A program made the translations under genes and the position numbers. Of a stretch of 64,000 nucleotides of DNA, positions 1-8,309 are shown piece by piece (positions within the stretch are counted from its first letter, which is position 1; the number at the start of each line of letters is the position of its first letter). Under the pieces are notes generated by a model that did not search any database, had not been told where the DNA came from, and worked only from the letters and a program-made list of their open reading frames with translations. Source of the DNA: an uncultured Prevotellaceae bacterium (GTDB lineage: Bacteria; Bacteroidota; Bacteroidia; Bacteroidales; Bacteroidaceae); assembly GCA_902771155.1 (NCBI GenBank), contig CACXVS010000014.1:1-64000 (forward strand), given 5' to 3'.

Positions 1-35
1 GCGAGATAGGGATAGAGATGCCATCAGGCCTCAAA

Positions 36-145
36 TTAGTAGAGGTTTGGTAGAGGATTAGTAGAACTTTAGTAGAGGGTTAGTAGAACTTGATTTTTGT
101 GTAAGTATCTATATATGAGCAAGAAACGCTTAATTTAGTAGAACT
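36..145. repeat. Helically phased 11-bp direct repeat array
   Basis: Five contiguous 11-bp units start at 36, 47, 58, 69 and 80, with consensus TTAGTAGARSN. The second copy has TTGG in place of TTAG. A sixth copy starts at 135, exactly five periods (55 bp) after the fifth. The array lies 50-160 bp upstream of the promoter of the VirE-N/VapE gene. An 11-bp period places each copy on nearly the same face of the helix, as in regulator arrays or replication iterons. The binding protein is unknown. The array may extend left of the window. Confidence 0.85.
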
Positions 146-196
146 TGAAGGCGAAAACCGAATTTTTGCACAAAAAAAACTTTTCAGAGGCGTTTA

Positions 197-228
197 TTTG
201 CACGGCTCAATTTTTTATAGTACCTTTG
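197..228 (+). promoter_or_regulatory. Promoter of the VirE-N/VapE gene
   Basis: TTTG at 197-200 and TACCTTTG at 221-228 are separated by 20 bp. This matches the Bacteroidetes primary-sigma consensus TTTG-N19-21-TAnnTTTG. The start codon at 291 leaves a leader of about 55 nt. The rest of 1-290 holds only the repeat array and AT-rich sequence, with no gene. Confidence 0.8.
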
Positions 229-290
229 CAGGCAGAAAGTGAGGTGAGAAGATTGTTCATATAAAAATCAACCAAAAAATTAACTAAATA

Positions 291-2417
291 ATGAAAATTA
301 CATTATTGAAAATCTCTCGCAAGAAAGAGGTTATCAACCGTCTTGACCTACGAGAAGTGGCGGACTTGATTCGCCAGAACCCAGAACAGAATCAGGTGCT
401 TAACGTACGACTGAACTATCAGTTCCTGAAACCCCAGAGATTGAACGACGGAAGGATCATCGTTGACGATCAGAAACATACGGTGAACCTGCCTCGTATC
501 CTCTTCGCAGCTGAGTGCGTGAACTACAAGGCGATTCAGAAGGGACTGAAATACAACGGATTAGTGGTAGTCGAGGTGAATGGGCTGAAGACCTACGAGG
601 AAGCTGTGACCATTAGGAACCAGGCTGCAAGGATGGACGAGACGGTGATGGCCTTTCTGGGGGCATCGGGTATGAGCGTGAAGATTGTGTGCCGAGGCGA
701 GATGTTTGAAGGGAAACCCATGCCAAAGGGCGAAAAGGGCATCCGCCAGTTTCATAAGAACCTATACGAAACGGCCCGCAGAGCCTACCAAAACCAGTTT
801 GGCATCGACATCGAGTATCTGGAGCCTCTCTTGGAGCGCACCATCTATCTGAGTGCCGACCCTGAGATGTACTTCAATCCGGAGGCCAGAGCCTTCAAGG
901 CTGATGCAGAGAAGCACGACCAGCCTGAGCCTGCCAGGATTTCGTGGGAGAGCGACATGCTGATGCCTGGTCGCACTGTCACGCGTACCTATCATTTTAA
1001 TTGGATCTTCATCCTTCGCGAGGTGTTGGGCGAGTACTTCGACCTGCCCGACGAGGATCGCCAGATGCAGCTATTGCAACAGATAGCCCGCAAGTCGCTC
1101 GAGCAGGGCATTCCCCTGGCCCATGCCCAGGGTATGACGCTGGAGCACCCTCTGTTTCATAACGATCCCGACTTGGTAAAGAGCGTGTTTTCAACCACTT
1201 ACGAGGTGACACTGATGGAGGACTATCGCAAGAAGCACAAGATGAAGCCCCTGAAGAGTGTGCCCCAGGAGACGTTGCAGACGATGCGCACAGAGATATT
1301 CCTCACTGCCAACTACGATATGCGCAAGAACCTGATGACGGGTGTGGCTGAGTATCGCATGAAATACTCTGAAGACCAGACGTTTAAGCCATTGACAGAG
1401 GAAGTGCGCAACGATATGACCATCGAGGCTCGCGAACAGGGACTGAAGTCGTGGGACCAGGACGTGAACCGCTTTATCGACTCCACCCGCATTGAGCAGT
1501 ACGACCCGGTAAACACCTGGCTCGATACCCTCCCCGCTTGGGACGGGCACGACTATATAGCCGACCTGGCCAGGCGAGTACCCACCAATCAGCCCCACTG
1601 GGAGAAGTATCTGAGGTATTGGCTCGTGGGTATGGTGGCTCAGTGGCGTGAGAGCGATAAACAGCTGACTGGCAATGCGTTAACCCCTTTGCTGATAGGT
1701 CGTCAGGGTTGCGGAAAGACGCGTTTCTGCAAGATTATCCTGCCCCAGGAGTTGCGAGAGTATTATAACGATAAGCTGAACTTCAAAAATGAGTTCGACC
1801 TGAACATCGCTCTGACAAGTTTTGCACTGATAAATATCGATGAATTCGACAAAACATCGAATTCTCAGCAGATTGTGCTGAAGTATCTGCTCTCGTCGAG
1901 CGATGTGAAGTTCCGTCCGCCTTATGGCAAGACCATCAAGCAGTATCGTCGCTACACCTCTTTTATAGGTACGACCAATCAGATGCAGCCTTTGGTCGAT
2001 CCGACGGGAAGTCGTCGATTCGTCTGCGTGGGTATTCCCAAAGACAAGAACATCGACTATACAGACAATCTCGACCATCGCCAGCTGTTTGCCCAGGCTC
2101 TTCACCTGTTTAATAGTAAGGAGCGCTTCTGGCTGAATGACGATGAAATCGCAGAATTGATCGAAGAAAACGTACCTTTCCAGCGTACGGTCGATCTGGT
2201 GGAAATGATCAACGAGACCTTCCGTAAGCCAGAAGACGGTGAGGGCAGCTGGTGGGGAACGACAGAGATTCTCTCCACATTCGCCAGTCGATATGCTTAT
2301 TTCGACGCCAAACGGGCAACTCCAACCATGTTAGGCAAGACGATGAACAGCTACCGTTTTAATTTTAAACACCGCATGATAAACGGAGTCTCGGAATATT
2401 GGCTCTGCGAGAAGTAA
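291..2417 (+). CDS. VirE-N (BT4734-like) / VapE domain primase-helicase-like protein
   Basis: A 708-aa protein. Residues of about 1-210 resemble the BT4734-like VirE N-terminal domain, with an A-S-G-M-S-V-K core and a later D-P-E-M-Y-F-N-P stretch, as in primase-polymerase-type folds. Residues of about 415-650 form a VapE-type ATPase: Walker A GRQGCGKT near 470-477 and an acidic Walker B INIDEFD near 515. Related proteins occur in phages, plasmids and islands as replication proteins, and in many Bacteroidales as a chromosomal gene beside an HU-like gene, as here. The start follows a good promoter. Whether it primes DNA here, or is a domesticated mobile-element gene, is inference. Confidence 0.85.
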   Translation: MKITLLKISRKKEVINRLDLREVADLIRQNPEQNQVLNVRLNYQFLKPQRLNDGRIIVDDQKHTVNLPRILFAAECVNYKAIQKGLKYNGLVVVEVNGLKTYEEAVTIRNQAARMDETVMAFLGASGMSVKIVCRGEMFEGKPMPKGEKGIRQFHKNLYETARRAYQNQFGIDIEYLEPLLERTIYLSADPEMYFNPEARAFKADAEKHDQPEPARISWESDMLMPGRTVTRTYHFNWIFILREVLGEYFDLPDEDRQMQLLQQIARKSLEQGIPLAHAQGMTLEHPLFHNDPDLVKSVFSTTYEVTLMEDYRKKHKMKPLKSVPQETLQTMRTEIFLTANYDMRKNLMTGVAEYRMKYSEDQTFKPLTEEVRNDMTIEAREQGLKSWDQDVNRFIDSTRIEQYDPVNTWLDTLPAWDGHDYIADLARRVPTNQPHWEKYLRYWLVGMVAQWRESDKQLTGNALTPLLIGRQGCGKTRFCKIILPQELREYYNDKLNFKNEFDLNIALTSFALINIDEFDKTSNSQQIVLKYLLSSSDVKFRPPYGKTIKQYRRYTSFIGTTNQMQPLVDPTGSRRFVCVGIPKDKNIDYTDNLDHRQLFAQALHLFNSKERFWLNDDEIAELIEENVPFQRTVDLVEMINETFRKPEDGEGSWWGTTEILSTFASRYAYFDAKRATPTMLGKTMNSYRFNFKHRMINGVSEYWLCEK

Positions 2418-2441
2418 CAAAATGATTAAACAGACAGATTT

Positions 2442-2828
2442 ATGAAATATAGAATCAAGAAAGAAACCAAACCAACGCTTCCCACATTTGGTAAATACAA
2501 GGCTGTAGCCGTTCATAATCAAGTAATTGAGAGTCGTCAACTTTGCGATGAAGCCGCTTCCAGAGGCATGACCATCAGTGGTGGTATGCTTGAAGGTTTG
2601 ATGATGACTGTGGCAGAAACCATGATGCGTCATCTCCAAATGGGAGACAAGGTGCGCCTGAGGAATTTCGGCCTCCTGAAACTCGAAATCGAGAGCGAAA
2701 AGGTGGATGATCCCAAGGATTTCAAGGCCAAGAAGCACATTAAAGGTGTTCGTATCCATTTCATCCCCGAAAGCGACAAAGGTTCCCCCGAACTCTACAA
2801 GGACATCTCCTTTGAGAAAGAGAGATAG
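2442..2828 (+). CDS. HU-like DNA-binding protein (histone-like, HU-rel type)
   Basis: A 128-aa protein with the extended HU-related fold common in Bacteroidetes. A basic N-terminus with TFGKYKA is followed by two helices and the beta-arm start GDKVRLRNFGLLKLEI at about residues 67-82. It is longer than canonical HU (about 90 aa) at both ends. It lies 24 bp after the VapE gene, so the two are probably cotranscribed, and this pairing recurs in the phylum. It probably shapes DNA for its partner or binds the upstream repeats, but that role is inferred. Confidence 0.85.
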   Translation: MKYRIKKETKPTLPTFGKYKAVAVHNQVIESRQLCDEAASRGMTISGGMLEGLMMTVAETMMRHLQMGDKVRLRNFGLLKLEIESEKVDDPKDFKAKKHIKGVRIHFIPESDKGSPELYKDISFEKER

Positions 2829-2846
2829 GGCGTGTTTGCTTTTTTA

Positions 2847-2925
2847 TACTTTTGTGGTTAGGAAAAAGAGCACCTTATTCGTTATATAGACAGAGAGAGG
2901 CCTGAAGACGGGCTGCATCTCTCTG
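2847..2925 (+). promoter_or_regulatory. Weak promoter match and leader hairpin before lipoprotein gene
   Basis: TACTTTTG at 2847-2854 fits the -7 consensus, but no TTTG lies at the right distance upstream. An inverted repeat CAGAGAGA (2891-2898) / TCTCTCTG (2918-2925) encloses a G+C-rich loop and would form a hairpin in the leader. It has no T-tract, so it is not a standard terminator. Confidence 0.45.
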
Positions 2926-2960
2926 TTTACGAGAATGTCTAACTTAAAAAAAGAACGAAT

Positions 2961-4496
2961 ATGAAAAAGGTGGTTTTAATGATGAGTGTGCTGCTTTCGT
3001 GCGGCTTGTTCTGCGCCTGCAGCAGTGATGATGAGAATGGTATAACATACCGGAAAGGAAACATTGCGATTACTCGTGGTGACATGAATGTATTGGAAAT
3101 CCGAGAGGTTGGTGGCACTGGAACAAAAGAAGAATGCTTGCTCGATAACCTTATTTGCGGTTTAGATGGTCCTGTATACGTCACAGGGGCAGACAACACT
3201 ACCTATATTGATTATCAGATGAAATTCACGGCTACAGTTAAGAACTCGCGTTACTTTACTGGGCTGCATCTTGGCATCGAAAACAGAGAGCACAGGGAAA
3301 TCGCAGATATGGAGGTGGGTACTTCTTTCTCCACCTTCCATTTCAACCCCCATAACAAACTCTCATTTAGTATCTGGGGGGAGACATATAGCAGTTCGCA
3401 TGGTGCATGGAGCGGACAAGTTGAAGTGGTTGGCAAAAGAACAGACTCAAATGGAACGTCATTCATCACTATGAAACTTCAAGACCTCGAAACCTGTGCC
3501 TATGATGGGGACGATAACCTACACACCTATTTACTTAATGGTGTGATAGAATTCAGGATCTGTGAAGACGGCATTTATCCATCTACCCAACATGAACCTA
3601 CTATGGAGGAACTAACGACCCCCACTGATAGACTTGTGTTTTATATGTTAGATGTGGTCAACAATGAATTGCAAGGACGACACATATTCTTCAGCGATGG
3701 CCCTGAAGAGCAGGAATGTCTGATTATTAATAGCGAAGGGGAGTTCCGTGACGCTTATAAAGGCGATGTGGATTTGAATCAACAACCCTGGACCCTACCA
3801 ACTATTGATTTCCAACACTGCACACTCGTGATCGGACGTACTTACGGAGAGAATGGTAGCGTCTCGCTTGGCGATTATGAAATGATAGATAATGGAGACA
3901 CTTATCAGCTCAATATGACGCTAAACAATAATGTGAACCCCAATTACACTTATACTCCCGATCATGTCAACCTCTATTTCTGGAAGATCTATCCCAAGAT
4001 GGAGAATAAGCCTGTTGTCTTCAACCGTATTAAGCAAGATGTTAATTTCGACCCCTTAGGCGAACAATCTGCATACTCTAAAATACGTCATCGCTGGCTT
4101 CTGGAAAGTTATTCAGATGATGATAATGTTTTTCATCAAGTGAGCAGGGATTGGGGCGACGAGCGTTATTCTATTGAGTTTAAGGAGAACGGCAAGGTGG
4201 AAGTCCGTATCGGAGGAAACGACTATAGTTGTTACTATATGCTGCCATTTACACCTAAGGTTGATCCTAATGATGAAAATAATTATCGAGATGATCTTAC
4301 CTATGGTGTTATCAACCTGTGGGACTGGAATGTAACTGAGATCAATGATGACGATCCTTTATCAAAACAGTTTACGCGCATCTTCAACGCCACCCAGTTC
4401 AAACTATGGTCGTCGGATTTGCTGGTTCTAAAAATTTCTGAAAGGGAGTTCTATGCATTCGCGCGCGAAAACCTGAGAAAGGACTATGGTTTCTAA
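2961..4496 (+). CDS. Surface or outer-membrane lipoprotein of unknown function
   Basis: A 511-aa protein with a lipoprotein signal: a hydrophobic stretch, then lipobox FCAC with acylated Cys20. S-S-D-D-E follows, an acidic start typical of Bacteroidetes lipoprotein export to the cell surface. The body is rich in beta-strand and aromatic residues, and I recognise no family. Its stop codon overlaps the start of the next gene, an ECF sigma factor, by one base (TAATG). That suggests cotranscription and a part in the same signalling locus, as sensor or regulated surface protein. Base composition looks more A+T-rich than its neighbours. Confidence 0.75.
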   Translation: MKKVVLMMSVLLSCGLFCACSSDDENGITYRKGNIAITRGDMNVLEIREVGGTGTKEECLLDNLICGLDGPVYVTGADNTTYIDYQMKFTATVKNSRYFTGLHLGIENREHREIADMEVGTSFSTFHFNPHNKLSFSIWGETYSSSHGAWSGQVEVVGKRTDSNGTSFITMKLQDLETCAYDGDDNLHTYLLNGVIEFRICEDGIYPSTQHEPTMEELTTPTDRLVFYMLDVVNNELQGRHIFFSDGPEEQECLIINSEGEFRDAYKGDVDLNQQPWTLPTIDFQHCTLVIGRTYGENGSVSLGDYEMIDNGDTYQLNMTLNNNVNPNYTYTPDHVNLYFWKIYPKMENKPVVFNRIKQDVNFDPLGEQSAYSKIRHRWLLESYSDDDNVFHQVSRDWGDERYSIEFKENGKVEVRIGGNDYSCYYMLPFTPKVDPNDENNYRDDLTYGVINLWDWNVTEINDDDPLSKQFTRIFNATQFKLWSSDLLVLKISEREFYAFARENLRKDYGF

Positions 4497-4981
4497 TGAC
4501 GGACATAGAGCAACTGTATAAGGACTGTTACCAACGTATGCTCACTGTGGCGCGACGGATGTTGAACGATGATGACGACGCCAGCGACGCAGTGAGCGAC
4601 GTGTTTACCAGATTGGTGGATGGTTCGCTGACATTGCCGACAGAGCATCCTGAGAGCTATCTGTTGGTTTCCGTCCGCAACCTGTGCATAGACCGCATCC
4701 ACCGCATGACAATCCGTGAAAGGGTGGAGCGCAAGCTGACACTCTCGCAGCCAAGTCTGATTTCAGTGGAAACCGACATCGTAAAGGCAGAAGAGATGAT
4801 TGCCTATGCAGAGCGGACCTTTCCCAAGCAGATGTGGCGAGTGTTCCAACTGCGATTTGACGAGGGCCTGTTATATCGGGAGATTGCTGAACGATTAGGC
4901 ATCAGCGAAGTCTCAGTTTATAAGCACCTTGCTGAAGCACTGAAGAGATTGAAAGAGAAATATAATCCGACAAGAAGATGA
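4496..4981 (+). CDS. ECF-type RNA polymerase sigma factor (triad 1)
   Basis: A 161-aa two-domain sigma-70 family protein. Region 2 covers about residues 5-75, with DDASDAVSDVFTRL and the -10-binding SVRNLCIDRIHR. Region 4 covers about 110-155, with the helix-turn-helix YREIAERLGISEVSVYKHL. It starts inside the stop codon of the upstream lipoprotein, and its end overlaps the anti-sigma start by four bases (ATGA), so translational coupling is likely. It presumably transcribes the downstream operon when released by its anti-sigma partner. A paralogue lies at 13865-14356. Confidence 0.92.
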   Translation: MTDIEQLYKDCYQRMLTVARRMLNDDDDASDAVSDVFTRLVDGSLTLPTEHPESYLLVSVRNLCIDRIHRMTIRERVERKLTLSQPSLISVETDIVKAEEMIAYAERTFPKQMWRVFQLRFDEGLLYREIAERLGISEVSVYKHLAEALKRLKEKYNPTRR

Positions 4982-5538
4982 AAGATATCGAAAAACTGCT
5001 CAGAACGACAGAGCATCCGCAAGACTATTCGGACGAGGAACTGGAACAGCTGTTGAGTGATCCTGAGATGAGGGATTACTACGAGTTGATGGTGAAGGCT
5101 GAGGCTGGTTTCGCCCAGAAGAGGCACGCCAGGAATCATGGGGGCAGATACACGATGCTCCTTAAGATTGCTGCACTGTTTGTTGGGGTATTGCTGTTGT
5201 CAGGGATGGCCTATGCAGCTTATCACTATGCAGTGAGAGGGGATTCCCAGTCCCCCGCTCAGGAGGTGCAAATGACGAAAGCGCCCCAACAGGCTGATGA
5301 GCCCCTGCAAGAGCCCGATGCTATAAGAACCTTTGAGAACACCGAACTGCAAGAGATACTCCAGGAGCTCTCAAACCATTATCATGTAGGCGTTGAGTTC
5401 CGTAACGATCAGTCACGCCATATCCGCATTTATACAAAATGGGACACCTCTGCCTCACTCAAACAAATGATAGAACGACTGAATGGATTTGAAAAAGTGA
5501 ACATAAAACTAAGTAACAATCAGATCATCGCTGAGTAG
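4978..5538 (+). CDS. Short DUF4974-type anti-sigma factor (triad 1)
   Basis: A 186-aa single-pass membrane protein. The cytoplasmic N-terminus (about 1-55) has YSDEELEQLL. A transmembrane segment lies at about 58-80. The periplasmic C-terminus (about 118-186) matches DUF4974, an STN-like fold, starting TFENTELQEILQEL. Usual FecR-type anti-sigmas of this phylum are about 300-400 aa and carry a FecR domain between membrane and DUF4974. That domain is missing here and in the paralogue at 14353-14922. It overlaps the sigma gene and lies 2 bp before the barrel gene whose N-terminal STN domain it resembles. It probably holds the sigma factor until signalled from the outer membrane. Confidence 0.82.
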   Translation: MKDIEKLLRTTEHPQDYSDEELEQLLSDPEMRDYYELMVKAEAGFAQKRHARNHGGRYTMLLKIAALFVGVLLLSGMAYAAYHYAVRGDSQSPAQEVQMTKAPQQADEPLQEPDAIRTFENTELQEILQELSNHYHVGVEFRNDQSRHIRIYTKWDTSASLKQMIERLNGFEKVNIKLSNNQIIAE

Positions 5539-5540
5539 TC

Positions 5541-8165
5541 ATGCGACGCTTGCTACACATTATTATATTGTGTACCCTCTGTGCTACGGCTCATGCCCAG
5601 TACGTTTTTAATGGAACTTCGCTCTCGGAAGCGCTTATTGCGCTCGACAAATCGACGAAGTACTATGATATCTCTTTTGTCTATGACGAACTGGAGGATT
5701 TCACTGTAACCAAGACCGTCAAGCGAGGGCGCTCCCTGCCTGAGGCTGTGCGGGAGGTTTGTGGTTTCTATCCTGTCAGAGTTACTGTCAAGGGGCGCGA
5801 TGTCCTCGTAGAGTGTATTCAGAAAGACAGGAAAAAGCTATCCGGACGACTCGTAGGACCAGACCATCAGCCCATTGCCTACGCCAATATCACCCTCTGT
5901 CTCCCGTCTGACACGATATACATTGGAGGAGGCGTGAGCAATGAAGCTGGCGATTTTGTGATTCCATGCGGGGCCGAGCGGGCCAAGGTCAGAATCAGCT
6001 ATGTGGGGTTTAAGACCATCGAGCGAGTGATGCCTATCGGTGATGTCGGCACTATCAGTATGCAGATTGAGAATAACTACATCGGCAACATCATCGTAAA
6101 CGGACGAACACCACTTATCAAGAATAAGGCAGACAGATTGCTATATATTGTCAGCAATGACGTGTATGCCAAGGGACTCAATGCCCACGAACTGCTCAGC
6201 AGAGTACCCACAATCACCATGACTGGTGGTCAGGTCATGATATTAGGCAAGGGACCTGCTCATTTTATGCTCAACGGACATATCACGGATATGGGCGACG
6301 AGGCCATCCTGCAGAAACTCTGGACCATGCAATCGGAAGACATTGAGAGGATAGAAGTAATCTCTAACCCCTCAGGGCGGGATATGATGGAAATGGGAGG
6401 AAGCTATATCAATATTGTTCTTCGCAGAGACCAGGCACTGGGATGGCGAGGTGACTTCAGTACGGAGGCTGGCATCAGTGATGATTGGAGAGGGCGCGCA
6501 GGCGGGTCTATAAGCTATGCTTCTGAGAAGTTTGATATGACGATAGATGCCCAGGGCAGATATACCACGCAGACAACAGACGAGCTGACGACCTATCAGG
6601 TAAAGAAGAATGAAAGCTATCTCTCCAACACCCACGCTAAGCAGACGGACAAGGATTTGGCAGCCAATCTGACACTTCGCTATCAACCTGCAAAGCAATT
6701 GGAAATAGGGGGTATGCTTTCATTGCAAACCCAATGGCCCAAGACGAAGATTAATGGTGTCTTCAGCTTCCCCACATACAATTCAAATTCAGAAGCTGAA
6801 CAAAGTCCAAACAATAACACCATCGCCAAGAGTCTGACCGTTTATTGCGATTGGCGATTGGACTCTGAAAGCAAACTGCTCAGTCTGACCTATCAGAATT
6901 ATAAGAAAGACGACGACGGTAAGTCTTATGCTGGAGCTGACAATCAAAATTCAACATCCACAGGCACGTATGGATGGCAAAACTACAATAGCAATGTCGA
7001 TTATCATATACAATCTGCCAGAATGGATCTGACATTGCCATTCGACTTTGTTACGATAGATGCAGGAGCCTCATATACCCATATCAGGAACCAGGCAGAA
7101 ATCGAGAAACATGATGCCTTTATCTATACCTATACTCAAGATCATCATGAAAGCCGGAAACTCGACTATCAGGAAAAAACAAAGGCCGCTTACCTGTCAT
7201 TCCAACACGATTGGGACTTCCTGACTGTCAAAGCCGGATTGCGCTTTGAGCACATCGGATGGGAAGACGATTCTCGTGACTACTGGTTGCCATCGGCAAG
7301 TCTCTCGTTCAAGCCTCTGGAAGGGCATCAGATCAATTTCTCATGGGGAACCAGCACTTTGCGCCCCAATTTCTACGACCTTAACCCTTTCCGTATCTAC
7401 AAGTCTGGTTATGAGTACTCAGAAGGCAATCCCACATTGAAACCAAGCAGGATGAGCAACATAGAACTGAGCTATCAGAACCATAAGGGAATGTATGTTT
7501 GCGCCTACCATTATCATGGCAGTAATGTGGTGATGCAGCAGACGTACGTTTCCTCCTTTCGTATTCAAAATAAGCTACTCGCCGAAACCTTACCCTACAA
7601 CTTAGGGCGTATCAATCAGACAGGACTCTACCTGCGCTACCAACAATATCTGTCAGAGCATCTGATGGCCACTGCCGAGGGTGATGGCTATTATCATGAT
7701 GCGCAAACGAATGACATGACTGACTTCAACGGATGGGGAGGGCGATTCGCGGCTTCAGCAGACTGGTATCTGAATCGTTGGCATACCATCTTGTTGAATG
7801 CCCGTTATCAACATTGGTTGGCCGATTACCACAATATGACTAAGATCGATGGCTATGGATACTTTACTTTTGCCCTACGATACACAATGTTGGATGATTG
7901 TCTGAAATTGTCGCTCGTAGTCAACGATCCTTTCCACCAGCATGTCACTGATGAGACCATCTATAACAGCAAGATTTTGGCCAGCAATATGATTTCTTAT
8001 CTCAATCCCCCAAATACTGCTGTTATAATGAATCAATGGCGTCACACCAATCATCACAGCCATTACATCGGCCTTACTGCCACCTATTCATTCGGAGGCA
8101 AAAAGGTGCGCTATGTACGCCACGACCTGAGAGATACAGAGTCGAAACGAGCTGAGAAGCAATAG
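5541..8165 (+). CDS. STN / carboxypeptidase-regulatory-like outer-membrane barrel protein (triad 1)
   Basis: An 874-aa protein with a signal peptide (about 1-19, ending A-H-A-Q). An STN domain follows (about 20-95, including ALDKSTKYYDISFVYDELED). A carboxypeptidase-regulatory-like beta-sandwich (about 98-180), a plug-like segment (about 190-300) and an outer-membrane beta-barrel to the C-terminus complete it. This order is that of TonB-dependent transducers and the OMP_b-brl_3 type barrels of Bacteroidetes. Cotranscription with a sigma and anti-sigma suggests it signals through its STN domain to the DUF4974 domain. No SusD-like lipoprotein follows, so glycan import is not supported. The ligand is unknown. 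Confidence 0.85.
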   Translation: MRRLLHIIILCTLCATAHAQYVFNGTSLSEALIALDKSTKYYDISFVYDELEDFTVTKTVKRGRSLPEAVREVCGFYPVRVTVKGRDVLVECIQKDRKKLSGRLVGPDHQPIAYANITLCLPSDTIYIGGGVSNEAGDFVIPCGAERAKVRISYVGFKTIERVMPIGDVGTISMQIENNYIGNIIVNGRTPLIKNKADRLLYIVSNDVYAKGLNAHELLSRVPTITMTGGQVMILGKGPAHFMLNGHITDMGDEAILQKLWTMQSEDIERIEVISNPSGRDMMEMGGSYINIVLRRDQALGWRGDFSTEAGISDDWRGRAGGSISYASEKFDMTIDAQGRYTTQTTDELTTYQVKKNESYLSNTHAKQTDKDLAANLTLRYQPAKQLEIGGMLSLQTQWPKTKINGVFSFPTYNSNSEAEQSPNNNTIAKSLTVYCDWRLDSESKLLSLTYQNYKKDDDGKSYAGADNQNSTSTGTYGWQNYNSNVDYHIQSARMDLTLPFDFVTIDAGASYTHIRNQAEIEKHDAFIYTYTQDHHESRKLDYQEKTKAAYLSFQHDWDFLTVKAGLRFEHIGWEDDSRDYWLPSASLSFKPLEGHQINFSWGTSTLRPNFYDLNPFRIYKSGYEYSEGNPTLKPSRMSNIELSYQNHKGMYVCAYHYHGSNVVMQQTYVSSFRIQNKLLAETLPYNLGRINQTGLYLRYQQYLSEHLMATAEGDGYYHDAQTNDMTDFNGWGGRFAASADWYLNRWHTILLNARYQHWLADYHNMTKIDGYGYFTFALRYTMLDDCLKLSLVVNDPFHQHVTDETIYNSKILASNMISYLNPPNTAVIMNQWRHTNHHSHYIGLTATYSFGGKKVRYVRHDLRDTESKRAEKQ

Positions 8166-8264
8166 GGTCTGCATCAATTTCTGCTAATCAGTGAAAGTAT
8201 GTTAAAGTTTTGTGTTTTCGTGCAGTATTTTCGCTTTCTGTTAGTTATATAGATAGAATCATTA

Positions 8265-8272
8265 TAATTTTG
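8265..8272 (+). promoter_or_regulatory. Probable -7 box of the TonB receptor operon
   Basis: TAATTTTG at 8265-8272 fits TAnnTTTG and lies 38 bp before the GTG start. The -33 match is poor (TTAG at 8241-8244, 20 bp away). The gene may therefore depend on an alternative sigma factor, such as the ones encoded nearby; that part is inference. Confidence 0.5.
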
Positions 8273-8309
8273 CAAACCGAAAGTATAGATAGCTAGAGTT
8301 ATAAATAAC

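Noticed and set aside
36..90. 11-bp array considered as a CRISPR or microsatellite in a coding region
   Set aside because: Units are contiguous without spacers and no open frame with coding character spans them. A regulatory or origin-like array is the better reading.
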